DNA from: Acidobacteriaceae bacterium
GTDB taxonomy: Bacteria; Acidobacteriota; Terriglobia; Terriglobales; SbA1
Assembly: GCA_003136335.1 (NCBI GenBank)
Contig: PLEA01000529.1
Span: 1 to 14,915 of the forward strand
Length of the DNA: 14,915 nt
Reading direction: 5' to 3'
A program made the position numbers and the translations under genes. The notes below the pieces were generated by a model. The model saw nothing but the letters and a program-made list of their open reading frames with translations, ran no database searches and was not told the DNA's origin. Positions within the stretch are counted from its first letter, which is position 1; every line of letters starts with the position of its first letter. Below, one piece after another: positions 1-7,254 of the stretch.

Positions 1-661
1 TTGTGGTACCCGCGGGAAGAATCAGGTTCTGCGCACTGAGCGCGGTCACAATGTCGTTGGGGGAAAGTCCGTTGGCTTGAAGCCGCGGCAGATCCAGATC
101 GACTTGGATCTGGCGTATTTTCCCCCCGTAGGGATACGGTGTCGCAGCGCCTGGCACGGTCGCTAATTGTGAGCGCAGGAAATTGTTACCGAGATCGAAG
201 AGCTGTTGCTCTGGCAGTGTCTTGCTGCTCAAGCCCAGTTGGACAATCGGAGTCGAGGAGGCGGAGTATGTAACGACCAGAGGCGGCGTGGTTCCGGGTG
301 GCAGGCCGCGGAGAACGGTTTGTGACATCGCCGTGGTTTGCGCCAACGCGGTCTGGATGTTCGCCGTGGGCTGAAAAAAAATCTTGATAACGCCAATGCC
401 GTTTAACGACTGAGACTCGATATGCTCAATGTCGTTGACGGCGATGGTGAGGCCGCGCTCGGAATTGGAAACAATGCGGTCGGCTATTTCCTCGGGGGCC
501 ATGCCGGCATAGTTCCACACTACGCTGATCACGGGGATGTTGATGTCCGGCAGGACGTCCACCGGCATTCGCGAAACGACCAAGGGCGTCAGGATGAGCA
601 ACACCAGCGCCATGACCACAAACGTATAAGGGCGCCTGAGGGCTAATGCAACAATCCACAT
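1..661 (-). CDS. RND-family efflux permease (AcrB/HAE1-like), N-terminal part, cut by window edge
   Basis: Inner-membrane subunit of a proton-driven RND exporter, which would work with a periplasmic adaptor and an outer-membrane channel. Reading down from the ATG at 661 gives an open frame of 220 codons that reaches the window edge without a stop; family members are usually about 1,030-1,080 residues, so only the first fifth is visible. Residues 12-31 form transmembrane helix 1 behind the typical basic start (ALALRRPYTF). The porter domain follows, with SRMPVDVLPDINIP (30-43), the VVWNYAGMAPEEI stretch (47-59), PPGTTPPLV (121-129) and a PN2-like segment with the VPGAATPYPYGGKIRQIQVD block (169-188). 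A GGAG sits about 13 bases before the ATG, a little far for a Shine-Dalgarno. The S9 peptidase gene lies 208 bases upstream on the same strand with no clear terminator between. The pump class is clear; substrate and partner genes are not visible. Confidence 0.93.
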   Translation of the reverse strand, partial: MWIVALALRRPYTFVVMALVLLILTPLVVSRMPVDVLPDINIPVISVVWNYAGMAPEEIADRIVSNSERGLTIAVNDIEHIESQSLNGIGVIKIFFQPTANIQTALAQTTAMSQTVLRGLPPGTTPPLVVTYSASSTPIVQLGLSSKTLPEQQLFDLGNNFLRSQLATVPGAATPYPYGGKIRQIQVDLDLPRLQANGLSPNDIVTALSAQNLILPAGTT

Positions 662-869
662 TGGTTTAGCTGGTCTCCAACCCCGGGTAGGACGAAAGTC
701 GTACGTGCGGTCAACAGCGACTCTGAATTGGATGAAGCTGGAGACGGCGCGGACTCCACAGTATATGAGAATTGGTTGGGGATGCCGAGGACAACACATT
801 ACTTTACAAACGTGGCGGATGTAGCAGGCGCTGCTAATCAGGGGCGTGAAAGGCGGTTTGGTTCACAGC
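662..869. other. Intergenic gap between S9 peptidase and RND gene
   Basis: No gene is seen. On the minus strand there is a TATACT hexamer (about 756-761) that could be a -10 element for the RND gene, but no matching -35 at 16-18 bases. A short perfect hairpin (AGCAG, GCG loop, CTGCT, 823-835) lies downstream of the peptidase stop but has no U-tract, so it is not a convincing terminator. Read-through from the peptidase into the RND gene is possible. Confidence 0.35.
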
Positions 870-3023
870 TCAGTTGCCGGGCCCGATTTTCTCTCCGCGC
901 TTTAGAGTCCGGTCAAAGAACTCGGCGGTTGCGGAATAGGCCCGCACCCAGTCTTTCCACCTGAGGAAGCCGTGGATTTCATCCGGCAGGATGAGTTGTT
1001 CGAAGGGCACGTGCTGCGCTCTCAAGCGCTGCACCAGGTCCACCGTTTGGCTGAAGGGCACGTTGCGATCGTCATCGCCATGGATGAGCAGCACCGGCGA
1101 CTTCCATGTGCTCACGGAGGCATCGGGCGAGGAATCCCAGGCCAGCTTGATGGCAGCGTCCGCATCTGGCGGGCGCAGTGCCAGATTGCCGAAATAAGGG
1201 CGCTCCGTAAGAAAAACGCTCCAGTCATGCACGCCGTGAAAATCGACTCCCGCCTGGAACAGATCTGAATTTCTCGCCAGACCCATGGCGGTCAGAAAGC
1301 CGCCGTAGGAGCCACCCCATAATCCAATCTTCTCTGCGTCAACATCGGGAAGCGTCTGCAGATAGCGTCCCGCGGCGACCACGTCTTTGTACTCTGCTGC
1401 TCCGCGCCAAATCGTGTTCGGGGCTTCGCGGAATGCGCGACCATACATCACGCCGAGGCGGTAATTCACCGATAACACGGCGTATCCGCGGCTGGCGAGG
1501 TATTGATTCTCGGCGTACGCGTTGTGGTAGTAATCCATGTAATGGAAGCCCAGCATCATCTGGCGGATGGGCCCGCCGTGCATGAAGACCAGTCCGGGAA
1601 CCTTACCGTTGGAGTTGTGTGGTAGAAAAAGCTGGCCGTGCAATGTGAGTCCGTCTTCGCTCTGGAAAATTACTTGCTTTGGGGTCACGAGCGAAGCCGA
1701 GGGAAAATCAGTTGGCAGGGCCTGCTGGGCGATCATTTCGCGGCCTTTCGCGGTAATTTCATACGGCATCGCGGGTGATGTAGCCGTCGAGCCCAGGCAC
1801 AGAATGCTCCTGCCGTCGCCGGTCTGAACCGGAGACCACTCGATGGTGTCGCCAGCGGTCAGCGCCTGCGACGGCGTACCGCCGGATGCCGCCACGCGCC
1901 ACAAGTGACGGCGATCGACATCATTCTGGTTCGAGGAATAAATTACCGACACTTTGTCGGCGGTAAGCGTGACATCTTCAACGTCAAAGTCGCCGGGCGT
2001 GAGCAGCGTGGGTGCGCCGCCGCTGGCGGCAATGGAATACAGGTGATTGCGCCCATCCTGCTCGGATGAAAATACCACTCGTCCATCAGCGGCAAAGTTG
2101 AGCGAGCCATCTTCGGTGAGCTCGGGGAGAGAATCCTCTGACTTCGCGCCGCTACGCCATAAAACGTGCCCCGTGCCGGTCCCGGCGTCGGCGATCCACA
2201 GCGACCACGGCTCGGAGCGCACGGGAATCAGCGGCAACTTCTGCTCAGCTCCGGCGACGCGTACAAAGACAATCCACTTGCCATCGGGCGACCAGCGCGG
2301 CATGGAATCTTTGTCCACGCTCGGCGTCAGGTAACGAATCGAGCCGCCATCGAAGTCGTAAAGAGCGATGAAACTATGACCGTCACGGTGGCTGACGAAT
2401 GCGATATGTTTGCCGTCGGGCGACCATTTGGGCTCAGCCGCCGCTCCGCGGACCGAAGCCAGTTCCTTGGCCTGCTGTTTGCCATCGATGCTGGCGAGCC
2501 ACAACTTTTTTTTCGCGGACCAGACTGCCCACTTGCCGTCGGGCGAAATCTCTATGTCTTCACAGCCCTCATCGGGGCAACCCATCTCGCCCAGTAGTTT
2601 CGGGGATGCGTTTTTTGCATTTACGTCTAGGGCAAAGACCTGCTGTTTGGCTCCCTTGGTCGAGCTTTCCGGGTTAGCGCTCTCCTGCGCGTCGTTCAGT
2701 TCGCTGCCCAGCGCATAAAGTGCCGTTTTGCCGTCGGGCGTCAGTCGCAAGCTGGCAATGGGCTGGCCGTCATCCGCAATGTAATGGGTCAGTTGGCGGG
2801 CGGTATGAACAAAGTCCGGGCCGTCGGCCACCCACACGTTGCGGATTCCTTTTGCGTCGAAGACCCACGCGACGCGGGTGGCGTGCGTCGCGGTCACGAG
2901 CCCGCTGGGAAAAGGCGAACTCATGATCTGCTCGAGCGTGAACGGAGATTGTGCCCCTCGCGCTGTTGTGCATCCCAACATCAGACCAAGAGCAATGAGC
3001 AAGCGAAGTTTAGTAAATGGCAT
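870..3023 (-). CDS. Secreted prolyl oligopeptidase family (S9) serine peptidase
   Basis: Peptidase of clan SC, family S9 (DPP-IV / acylaminoacyl peptidase type), which typically cleaves short peptides, often after proline. The 717-residue product starts with an export signal (residues 1-24; basic MPFTKLR then a hydrophobic core). LMLGC at 14-18 might act as a lipobox, but Met at -3 is unusual, and cleavage after ARGA is equally plausible. The N-terminal beta-propeller carries WD40-like/TolB-type repeats with a SPDGKW or SPDGKH core (160-164, 201-205, 245-249). The alpha/beta-hydrolase domain covers about 450-710: oxyanion-hole segment MHGGP (481-485), nucleophile Ser572 in GGSYGG, Asp652 in HGDDDRNVP, His684 in EIHGF. 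The triad is intact, so the enzyme should be active. The first Met is chosen because it gives a proper signal peptide. No Shine-Dalgarno is visible upstream. Substrate is unknown. Confidence 0.95.
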   Translation of the reverse strand: MPFTKLRLLIALGLMLGCTTARGAQSPFTLEQIMSSPFPSGLVTATHATRVAWVFDAKGIRNVWVADGPDFVHTARQLTHYIADDGQPIASLRLTPDGKTALYALGSELNDAQESANPESSTKGAKQQVFALDVNAKNASPKLLGEMGCPDEGCEDIEISPDGKWAVWSAKKKLWLASIDGKQQAKELASVRGAAAEPKWSPDGKHIAFVSHRDGHSFIALYDFDGGSIRYLTPSVDKDSMPRWSPDGKWIVFVRVAGAEQKLPLIPVRSEPWSLWIADAGTGTGHVLWRSGAKSEDSLPELTEDGSLNFAADGRVVFSSEQDGRNHLYSIAASGGAPTLLTPGDFDVEDVTLTADKVSVIYSSNQNDVDRRHLWRVAASGGTPSQALTAGDTIEWSPVQTGDGRSILCLGSTATSPAMPYEITAKGREMIAQQALPTDFPSASLVTPKQVIFQSEDGLTLHGQLFLPHNSNGKVPGLVFMHGGPIRQMMLGFHYMDYYHNAYAENQYLASRGYAVLSVNYRLGVMYGRAFREAPNTIWRGAAEYKDVVAAGRYLQTLPDVDAEKIGLWGGSYGGFLTAMGLARNSDLFQAGVDFHGVHDWSVFLTERPYFGNLALRPPDADAAIKLAWDSSPDASVSTWKSPVLLIHGDDDRNVPFSQTVDLVQRLRAQHVPFEQLILPDEIHGFLRWKDWVRAYSATAEFFDRTLKRGEKIGPGN

Positions 3024-3031
3024 ACGCCGGT

Positions 3032-3061
3032 AGGGTAAGCTAAGGGCGGCCGCGCTGCCAA
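3032..3061 (-). promoter_or_regulatory. Possible promoter of the S9 peptidase gene
   Basis: On the minus strand TTGGCA (complement of 3056-3061; five of six matches to TTGACA) is followed after 18 bases by TACCCT (complement of 3032-3037; a weak -10). Transcription would begin almost at the ATG at 3023, which agrees with the missing Shine-Dalgarno. The -10 is poor, so this is tentative. Confidence 0.25.
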
Positions 3062-3111
3062 TAGCAATGGTTCTTCCCCGACGCAGGCGATCGAGCCGGT
3101 GCGCGCGAGAT

Positions 3112-3167
3112 CCTTCGCTCCGCCTGAAGAACGGCTACGCTCAGGATAACGCCCACAGGAGCGAAGG
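3112..3167. repeat. REP-like inverted repeat in the divergent S9/proS region
   Basis: CCTTCGCTCC (3112-3121) and GGAGCGAAGG (3158-3167) are perfect 10-base reverse complements separated by 36 bases. The loop contains a smaller nested pair, CCTGA and TCAGG (about 3123-3146). No U-tract follows on either strand, and the flanking genes diverge, so a terminator role is unlikely. The nested form resembles REP/BIME-type dispersed extragenic palindromes; whether it recurs elsewhere in the genome cannot be seen here. Confidence 0.6.
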
Positions 3168-3199
3168 CGTGGGAACTCAATTGTGCCGAGGTCCGCTGC

Positions 3200-3205
3200 T
3201 ACAAT
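3200..3205 (+). promoter_or_regulatory. Candidate -10 element for proS
   Basis: TACAAT matches the sigma-70 -10 consensus at five of six positions and lies 51 bases before the proS ATG. No good -35 is found at 16-18 bases upstream (TTGTGC at 3181 is only 13 bases away). Weak evidence on its own. Confidence 0.3.
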
Positions 3206-3256
3206 AACCAATTCTCGCGGAGTTTCGTCGCGATTCGGTAGATCGGACTCAAACGT

Positions 3257-5047
3257 ATGCATCGTTGGTCTCAATTGTTTATTCCTACACTGCGCGAGGC
3301 GCCGGCGGATGCCGAGGTCGCGAGCCACAAGTTTCTGGTGCGGGCGGGTTACATCCGTCCGCTCGCGGCGGGAATTTATTCCTATCTTTTTCTCGGCAAC
3401 CGGTCGTTTAACAAGATCATGGGAATTGTGCGCGAGGAGATGGACCGGATCGGGCAGGAATTTTATTTGCCGGCGCTGCATCCGCGGGAAATTTGGGAGG
3501 CGAGCGGGCGCTGGGCGCTGATGGGCGACAACTTGTTTCGCTTGAAAGACCGCAAGGGCGCGGACCTGGCGCTGGGGATGACGGAAGAAGAAGTCATGAC
3601 CTCGATTGCGTTGAAGGAGCTGCGGAGTTACAAGCAACTGCCGCAGATCTGGTACCAGATTGCGCCGAAGTTTCGCGACGAGCCGCGGCCGAAGTCGGGG
3701 CTGCTGCGGGTGCGGCAGTTCATGATGAAGGACGCGTATTCGTTCGACATTGATGCTGCCGGGCTCGACGTTTCCTACAAGAAACATTACGAGACCTACT
3801 GCCGCATTTTTGACCGCTGCGGGTTGAAGTACATGGTGGTGGAGGCGGATTCGGGGGCGATGGGCGGGAAAGAGTCGCACGAGTTTATGGTGCGGACTCC
3901 GGCGGGGGAAGATCAGATCGTAAGCTGCGACGGGTGCAATTACGCGGCGAACATGGAGAAGGCAACTTCGAAACTGGAAGCGGTGGGGGATTTGGCCGCG
4001 GAGGGTGATGGGAGTCCGCTCGAAGTTCACACGCCTGGACAGAAGACCATTGAAGATGTAGCAAAGTTTCTGGGAGTTTCGCCGAAGAACAAGATCAAAA
4101 CTCTGGCGCTGATGGCCGAGGAGAAGGATGCTTCGGGCAAAACGAAATCGCGCGGGATCGTAGTGCTCATGCGCGGGGATCATCAGTTGAACGAAGCCAA
4201 GCTGAACGGTGCGGTGGGGGTCGCGACCCGGCCGATGGAAGAGGGCGAGATCAAGGCGCTGTTCAAATCTCCGGCGGGATATTTGGGGCCGGTGGGGATT
4301 GAGTGGGAGAAAGACTGGAAAAAGGATCGGAAGAAGGACGCGGAGAAGCCCGTGGAGAAGCCCGTACTGTTCGTCGACAAGGCGCTCGAGGGGCGCACCA
4401 ATTTGATCGGCGGCGCGAACAAAGAGGACTATCACCTGAAGAATCTCACGCCGGGGAAGAGCTTTCAGCCGACGGCGTATGCCGACCTGCGCGCGGTGAC
4501 GGCGGGCGAGGCTTGTCCGAATTGCGGCCAAGCGCTGCGGATCGACACGGCAGTGGAGATTGGGCACATCTTCAAGCTGGGATACCGGTATTCGGAGTCG
4601 ATGGGTGCGCGGGTGCTGGACAAGAACGGCAAGGAAGTTACGCCGATCATGGGGAGCTATGGCATTGGGATTGAACGGATTCTGACGGCGGCGGTGGAGC
4701 AGGGCAACGACGAAAATGGATTCTGGCTGCCGCCGACGATTGCGCCCTTTGAGATTGTGGTTGCGCCGGTCAATATAAAAGATGAGACCGTGCGGGCGGC
4801 GGCCGAAGACATTGCGAACCGGCTGGAAGGGGCTGGATTCGACGTGATTCTGGACGACCGGGACGAACGGCCGGGAGTCAAGTTCAAGGATGCCGACCTG
4901 GTCGGTGTCCCGTTTCGGATCACGGTGGGAAAGAAGGTTACCGAAGGTATCGTGGAGGTCGTTCTGCGCTCGACTCGCGAAGTGCGCGATGTTAGGATCA
5001 CCGCGATTGTGGAATCTCTTGAGGAGTTGCTCCGCCGAGCGGGATGA
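3257..5047 (+). CDS. proS: Prolyl-tRNA synthetase, bacterial type with editing domain
   Basis: Cytoplasmic class II aminoacyl-tRNA synthetase that charges tRNA-Pro; 596 residues, near the usual 565-590. Motif 2 is [19 protein letters not shown] (137-155), followed by MMKDAYSFD; motif 3 is [14 protein letters not shown] (465-478). The bacterial INS editing domain lies between them, with KIKTL (279-283), GYLGPVGI (341-348) and GGANKEDYH (385-393), whose final His matches the conserved GxxxH editing-site histidine. CDGC (224-227) and CPNC (420-423) are two cysteine pairs. The C-terminal anticodon-binding domain starts near 498 and includes [16 protein letters not shown] (533-548). Start: the ATG at 3257 gives the usual N-terminus, with the [12 protein letters not shown] block at once. 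Odd: a Lys/Glu-rich stretch (351-370, with a doubled EKPV) enlarges the editing domain. A small membrane-protein gene follows 36 bases after the stop. Confidence 0.98.
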   Translation: MHRWSQLFIPTLREAPADAEVASHKFLVRAGYIRPLAAGIYSYLFLGNRSFNKIMGIVREEMDRIGQEFYLPALHPREIWEASGRWALMGDNLFRLKDRKGADLALGMTEEEVMTSIALKELRSYKQLPQIWYQIAPKFRDEPRPKSGLLRVRQFMMKDAYSFDIDAAGLDVSYKKHYETYCRIFDRCGLKYMVVEADSGAMGGKESHEFMVRTPAGEDQIVSCDGCNYAANMEKATSKLEAVGDLAAEGDGSPLEVHTPGQKTIEDVAKFLGVSPKNKIKTLALMAEEKDASGKTKSRGIVVLMRGDHQLNEAKLNGAVGVATRPMEEGEIKALFKSPAGYLGPVGIEWEKDWKKDRKKDAEKPVEKPVLFVDKALEGRTNLIGGANKEDYHLKNLTPGKSFQPTAYADLRAVTAGEACPNCGQALRIDTAVEIGHIFKLGYRYSESMGARVLDKNGKEVTPIMGSYGIGIERILTAAVEQGNDENGFWLPPTIAPFEIVVAPVNIKDETVRAAAEDIANRLEGAGFDVILDDRDERPGVKFKDADLVGVPFRITVGKKVTEGIVEVVLRSTREVRDVRITAIVESLEELLRRAG

Positions 5048-5083
5048 AGTGGTTCTGGTCCCAGGCAGAGCAGATTGTGGGAC

Positions 5084-5440
5084 ATGGGAACATTCAAAGC
5101 AGTTGCCGGGTTTCTCGTCATCATTGGCGCGATCTATGCCGGATTTCAGATTATTCCGCCCGAGCTAAGTAACTATTCGTTTGCCGACGACTTGCGGACC
5201 GTGGCATTGACGGGGGGAGCCAATCCTCACACCACCGACCAGGAGTTGTTGGACTCCGTTATTAAGAAAGCGCAGGACCATCAAATTGCGCTGACCCCAG
5301 AGAACGTGACGGTGCAGCGGATCGGAACGGCGGGAGCGCCGGCGGTGTATGTGGCTGTGGACTATAACGTTCCAGTCAGTTTGCCTGGGTATTCCTTCAA
5401 ACTGCATTTCACTCCTTCGAGCGGAAACAAGGGCTTCTAA
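5084..5440 (+). CDS. Small single-pass membrane protein, DUF4845-like
   Basis: A 118-residue product with one N-terminal hydrophobic helix (about residues 5-23, AVAGFLVIIGAIYAGFQII) followed by a soluble region of about 90 residues, so probably anchored in the inner membrane with the rest outside the cytoplasm. The layout (short helix, PPELSNY-like turn, small alpha/beta domain ending in a PGYSFKLHFTP strand pair) resembles DUF4845-type proteins, from memory and not from a search. The ATG at 5084 is preferred; a TTG three codons upstream (5075) is in frame, and neither has a strong Shine-Dalgarno. It begins 36 bases after proS on the same strand, with no terminator between, so it is probably co-transcribed. 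Function unknown. Confidence 0.8.
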   Translation: MGTFKAVAGFLVIIGAIYAGFQIIPPELSNYSFADDLRTVALTGGANPHTTDQELLDSVIKKAQDHQIALTPENVTVQRIGTAGAPAVYVAVDYNVPVSLPGYSFKLHFTPSSGNKGF

Positions 5441-5657
5441 GAGTTGCGCTAGCGACCTGGCGTTTCGACAGCGCCGGCTGATCGGCGAACCCTAGCCGTA
5501 ATCCCATCATCAGGAAGCTTACTGCATCGCTAAAGAAACGCGCCACTTAAAATCAACGTTTTCCCGCAACCGCGCGGCATGTGTGCTGCGCATTAAGTCG
5601 TCAAAATAAAATGGTGAGTGCGGAAAATCCCTTTTGCGGACAAGGCGGAATGCCGCC

Positions 5658-5694
5658 CAAGTTAATGACGTTCGTAACTTGTCACCAAGTTACG
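5658..5694. promoter_or_regulatory. Operator-like site: perfect 9-bp inverted repeat plus a third half-site
   Basis: CGTAACTTG (5673-5681), a TCAC spacer, then CAAGTTACG (5686-5694) form a perfect dyad. A third copy of the half-site, CAAGTTA, stands at 5658-5664, inverted relative to the left arm. Half-site centres are 17 and 11 bases apart. No U-tract follows, so this is more like a protein-binding site than a terminator. It overlaps the candidate -35 element of the lipoprotein gene. Confidence 0.6.
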
Positions 5695-5708
5695 CCGGAC
5701 CCTAACAT
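5679..5708 (+). promoter_or_regulatory. Candidate promoter of the beta-propeller lipoprotein gene
   Basis: TTGTCA (5679-5684, five of six to TTGACA), an 18-base spacer and TAACAT (5703-5708, four of six to TATAAT). Transcription would start near 5715, leaving a leader of about 55 bases before the ATG at 5771. The -35 lies inside the inverted repeat at 5673-5694, so a dimeric regulator there would compete with or recruit RNA polymerase. Confidence 0.4.
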
Positions 5709-5770
5709 CGGCATGGAAAAAGAATTTCTTCATGAGATTCTGCGAAGCTGGATCGTTCCCGGGAGAAGTT

Positions 5771-7024
5771 ATGGCGATGAAAGTTCGAGTGCTCCTTACT
5801 TCTGTTGCGGTGTCAACCCTGATGTGGCTCGTGGGCTGCGGCCACTATACATGCGGGACGACGTTTGGAAGTTCTTCCTGCGGATCGTCGACCGGAGGCG
5901 GAAACAATAGCAGTTCAGCAAATGCCTTTGCCTACGCCGTGGATCAAGGCGGTTCGATGGATGGCTACGCTCTGAACACGACGGCGAAAACGTTCGGACC
6001 TGTAACCACCTACACTGCACCTACGATCTTGGCAAACAACGGCGGCGTGGGGGTGGTTGTAGTACAGGGAAAATATCTCTATGCGGTGTTGGAGGATGTC
6101 CAGCAAGTCTACGGATGGTCGATCGGCACCAATGGGAATCTGACCGCGTTGAATAATTTTCCTGTTTCATTGCCGTCGTTGAGCGGTATTACCAGTTACC
6201 CCTACAACCAGCAGGTCGTTATCACCAACCCTGCCGGAACGCTGTTGTTCATCTCCGAAGCTACCAATGAACAGATTCTTGTCTACCAGATCAGCAGCAC
6301 CGGCGCGCTGACGGCGGCGACCGGATCGCCGTTCACGACCAGTACGGTAGCGCTATCTCCGCAAAACATGGGCATGGATGGGCTGGGCAGATTCCTTTAT
6401 GTGTCCCAGACCTCAGCCACTCACTCGGGAATATCGGTGGTGGGTTATTCGGTCGCAAGCACGGGCTCAAACGCGGGTGCGCTGACCTTAATACCGGGCA
6501 GCCCCTTCAATATTCCGATCTGGGAGATGCAGGGTGATCCGAGCGGGAACTATCTAATCGGAATCAGCGGAAAGGTGCAATCCCTGTTCGGCTCGGACGA
6601 TAAGAGCCTCTACGTTTACAGCATCAACCAGACGACCGGGGTACTGACGGCGGTAGGGTCGCCGACCGCGACTGTGTACGCGCCATTCAACATCGCAATG
6701 CAGCCCAAGACCGTCAATGGAGAATTCCTCTACTCCTTCAGTTACGATGACGCTGGTACGGCCACTAACCCCATCGAGGCCTATAGTTTGGATCCAAACA
6801 CCGGCCAGTTAAGCGTGATCGTTGGTTCCCCATTCAGTGTTTTGACGTCTGCGGCCTTTGGCCAGTTCGACCAGAGCGGAAACTATCTGTTCGTTTATTC
6901 CAGCCCGGCTTCGAGTGTTAGCTTAGGCGTGGTCAATGTTGCCAGTTCAGGTGCTCTAACCGAGACATTGCCTGCGGCAACTCTGGTGACGGGCGGCTAT
7001 TTTGCGGCCTCTGACGTACCTTAG
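5771..7024 (+). CDS. Lactonase-like seven-bladed beta-propeller lipoprotein
   Basis: A 417-residue exported lipoprotein with a propeller of the 6-phosphogluconolactonase-like (lactonase, Pfam PF10282) type. Start: the ATG at 5771 has GGAG six bases upstream and gives a clean signal peptide; the in-frame ATG at 5732 would add 13 non-signal residues. The lipobox is LVGC (20-23) with Cys23 as the lipid site. A Cys/Gly/Ser-rich tether follows (Cys28, Cys37, then GGGNNSSS). Seven blade-like repeats then run to the end, most opening with a G-x-[YF]-L[YF]-type strand and closing with a GALT- or GQLS-type turn and GSPF. The catalytic role of true phosphogluconolactonases cannot be assumed: many such lipoproteins are probably binding or surface proteins. 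A terminator follows at 7067. Family call sure, function unknown. Confidence 0.88.
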   Translation: MAMKVRVLLTSVAVSTLMWLVGCGHYTCGTTFGSSSCGSSTGGGNNSSSANAFAYAVDQGGSMDGYALNTTAKTFGPVTTYTAPTILANNGGVGVVVVQGKYLYAVLEDVQQVYGWSIGTNGNLTALNNFPVSLPSLSGITSYPYNQQVVITNPAGTLLFISEATNEQILVYQISSTGALTAATGSPFTTSTVALSPQNMGMDGLGRFLYVSQTSATHSGISVVGYSVASTGSNAGALTLIPGSPFNIPIWEMQGDPSGNYLIGISGKVQSLFGSDDKSLYVYSINQTTGVLTAVGSPTATVYAPFNIAMQPKTVNGEFLYSFSYDDAGTATNPIEAYSLDPNTGQLSVIVGSPFSVLTSAAFGQFDQSGNYLFVYSSPASSVSLGVVNVASSGALTETLPAATLVTGGYFAASDVP

Positions 7025-7066
7025 AGCCCAGCAGTCAGGTGGCTAACCAACCTTGTTAACGGCTTG

Positions 7067-7102
7067 GAGACTCGCATGTACTGCGGGTCTCTTTTCATTT
7101 TT
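7067..7102 (+). terminator. Rho-independent terminator after the lipoprotein gene
   Basis: A nine-pair stem with one G-U pair (GAGACTCGC, 7067-7075, with GCGGGTCTC, 7083-7091) and a seven-base loop, followed at once by TTTTCATTTTT. It sits 43 bases after the stop codon and should end the lipoprotein transcript before the PBP gene. Confidence 0.88.
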
Positions 7103-7254
7103 GTAGTAGCGGTACAATAAGGATATCCCTTGTCTGGTTGCCGCGCGCTACATACCGTCACCACAAAGGATCAAAATTCCGGGGCGCAGGAAGCGATACA
7201 AACCTTTTTGCTCATCCCGACGTCTGACAGAGTGAGGAAAAAGTTCCACCCGTA
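7103..7254 (+). promoter_or_regulatory. Leader and possible promoter region of the PBP gene
   Basis: A TACAAT (7113-7118) could be a -10 element, but no good -35 precedes it; the sequence 17 bases upstream belongs to the terminator stem and U-tract. The leader to the ATG would be about 130 bases. GAGGA occurs some 16 bases before the start codon, too far to be a normal Shine-Dalgarno. An in-frame stop close upstream rules out a longer protein. Confidence 0.3.

Larger units (their letters stand above)
5441..5770. other. 330-base intergenic region before the lipoprotein gene
   Basis: No gene is seen. The first part (5448-5496) is rich in short inverted repeats: GCTAG and CTAGC enclose GGCG/CGCC and GCCG/CGGC pairs that overlap and so exclude each other. 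Without a U-tract it is not a clear terminator for the proS unit. The middle (about 5530-5640) is AT-richer. The final part holds a promoter with an overlapping palindrome (listed separately). An upstream in-frame ATG at 5732 exists but is a poor start for the downstream gene. Confidence 0.5.

Noticed and set aside
426..659. 77-codon minus-strand open frame at the RND gene start
   Set aside because: It is a one-base-shifted reading of the RND gene; the correct frame starts at 661 and gives textbook RND sequence.
2981..4567. 528-codon open frame on the minus strand opposite proS
   Set aside because: It is Arg/His/Leu/Pro-rich with no recognisable domain, and mirrors the strong codon bias of proS; it also runs across the S9 start and the intergenic REP-like repeat.
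5590..5665. Possible riboswitch (considered a c-di-GMP-I/GEMM type) upstream of the lipoprotein gene
   Set aside because: Only a five-pair stem (GGCGG/CCGCC) is seen; the conserved GEMM core and tetraloop/receptor are missing, and the likely promoter lies downstream of it.
5732..5770. Longer start (ATG at 5732) for the lipoprotein
   Set aside because: It would place 13 polar residues before the signal peptide and lacks a Shine-Dalgarno, while the ATG at 5771 has GGAG at good distance.
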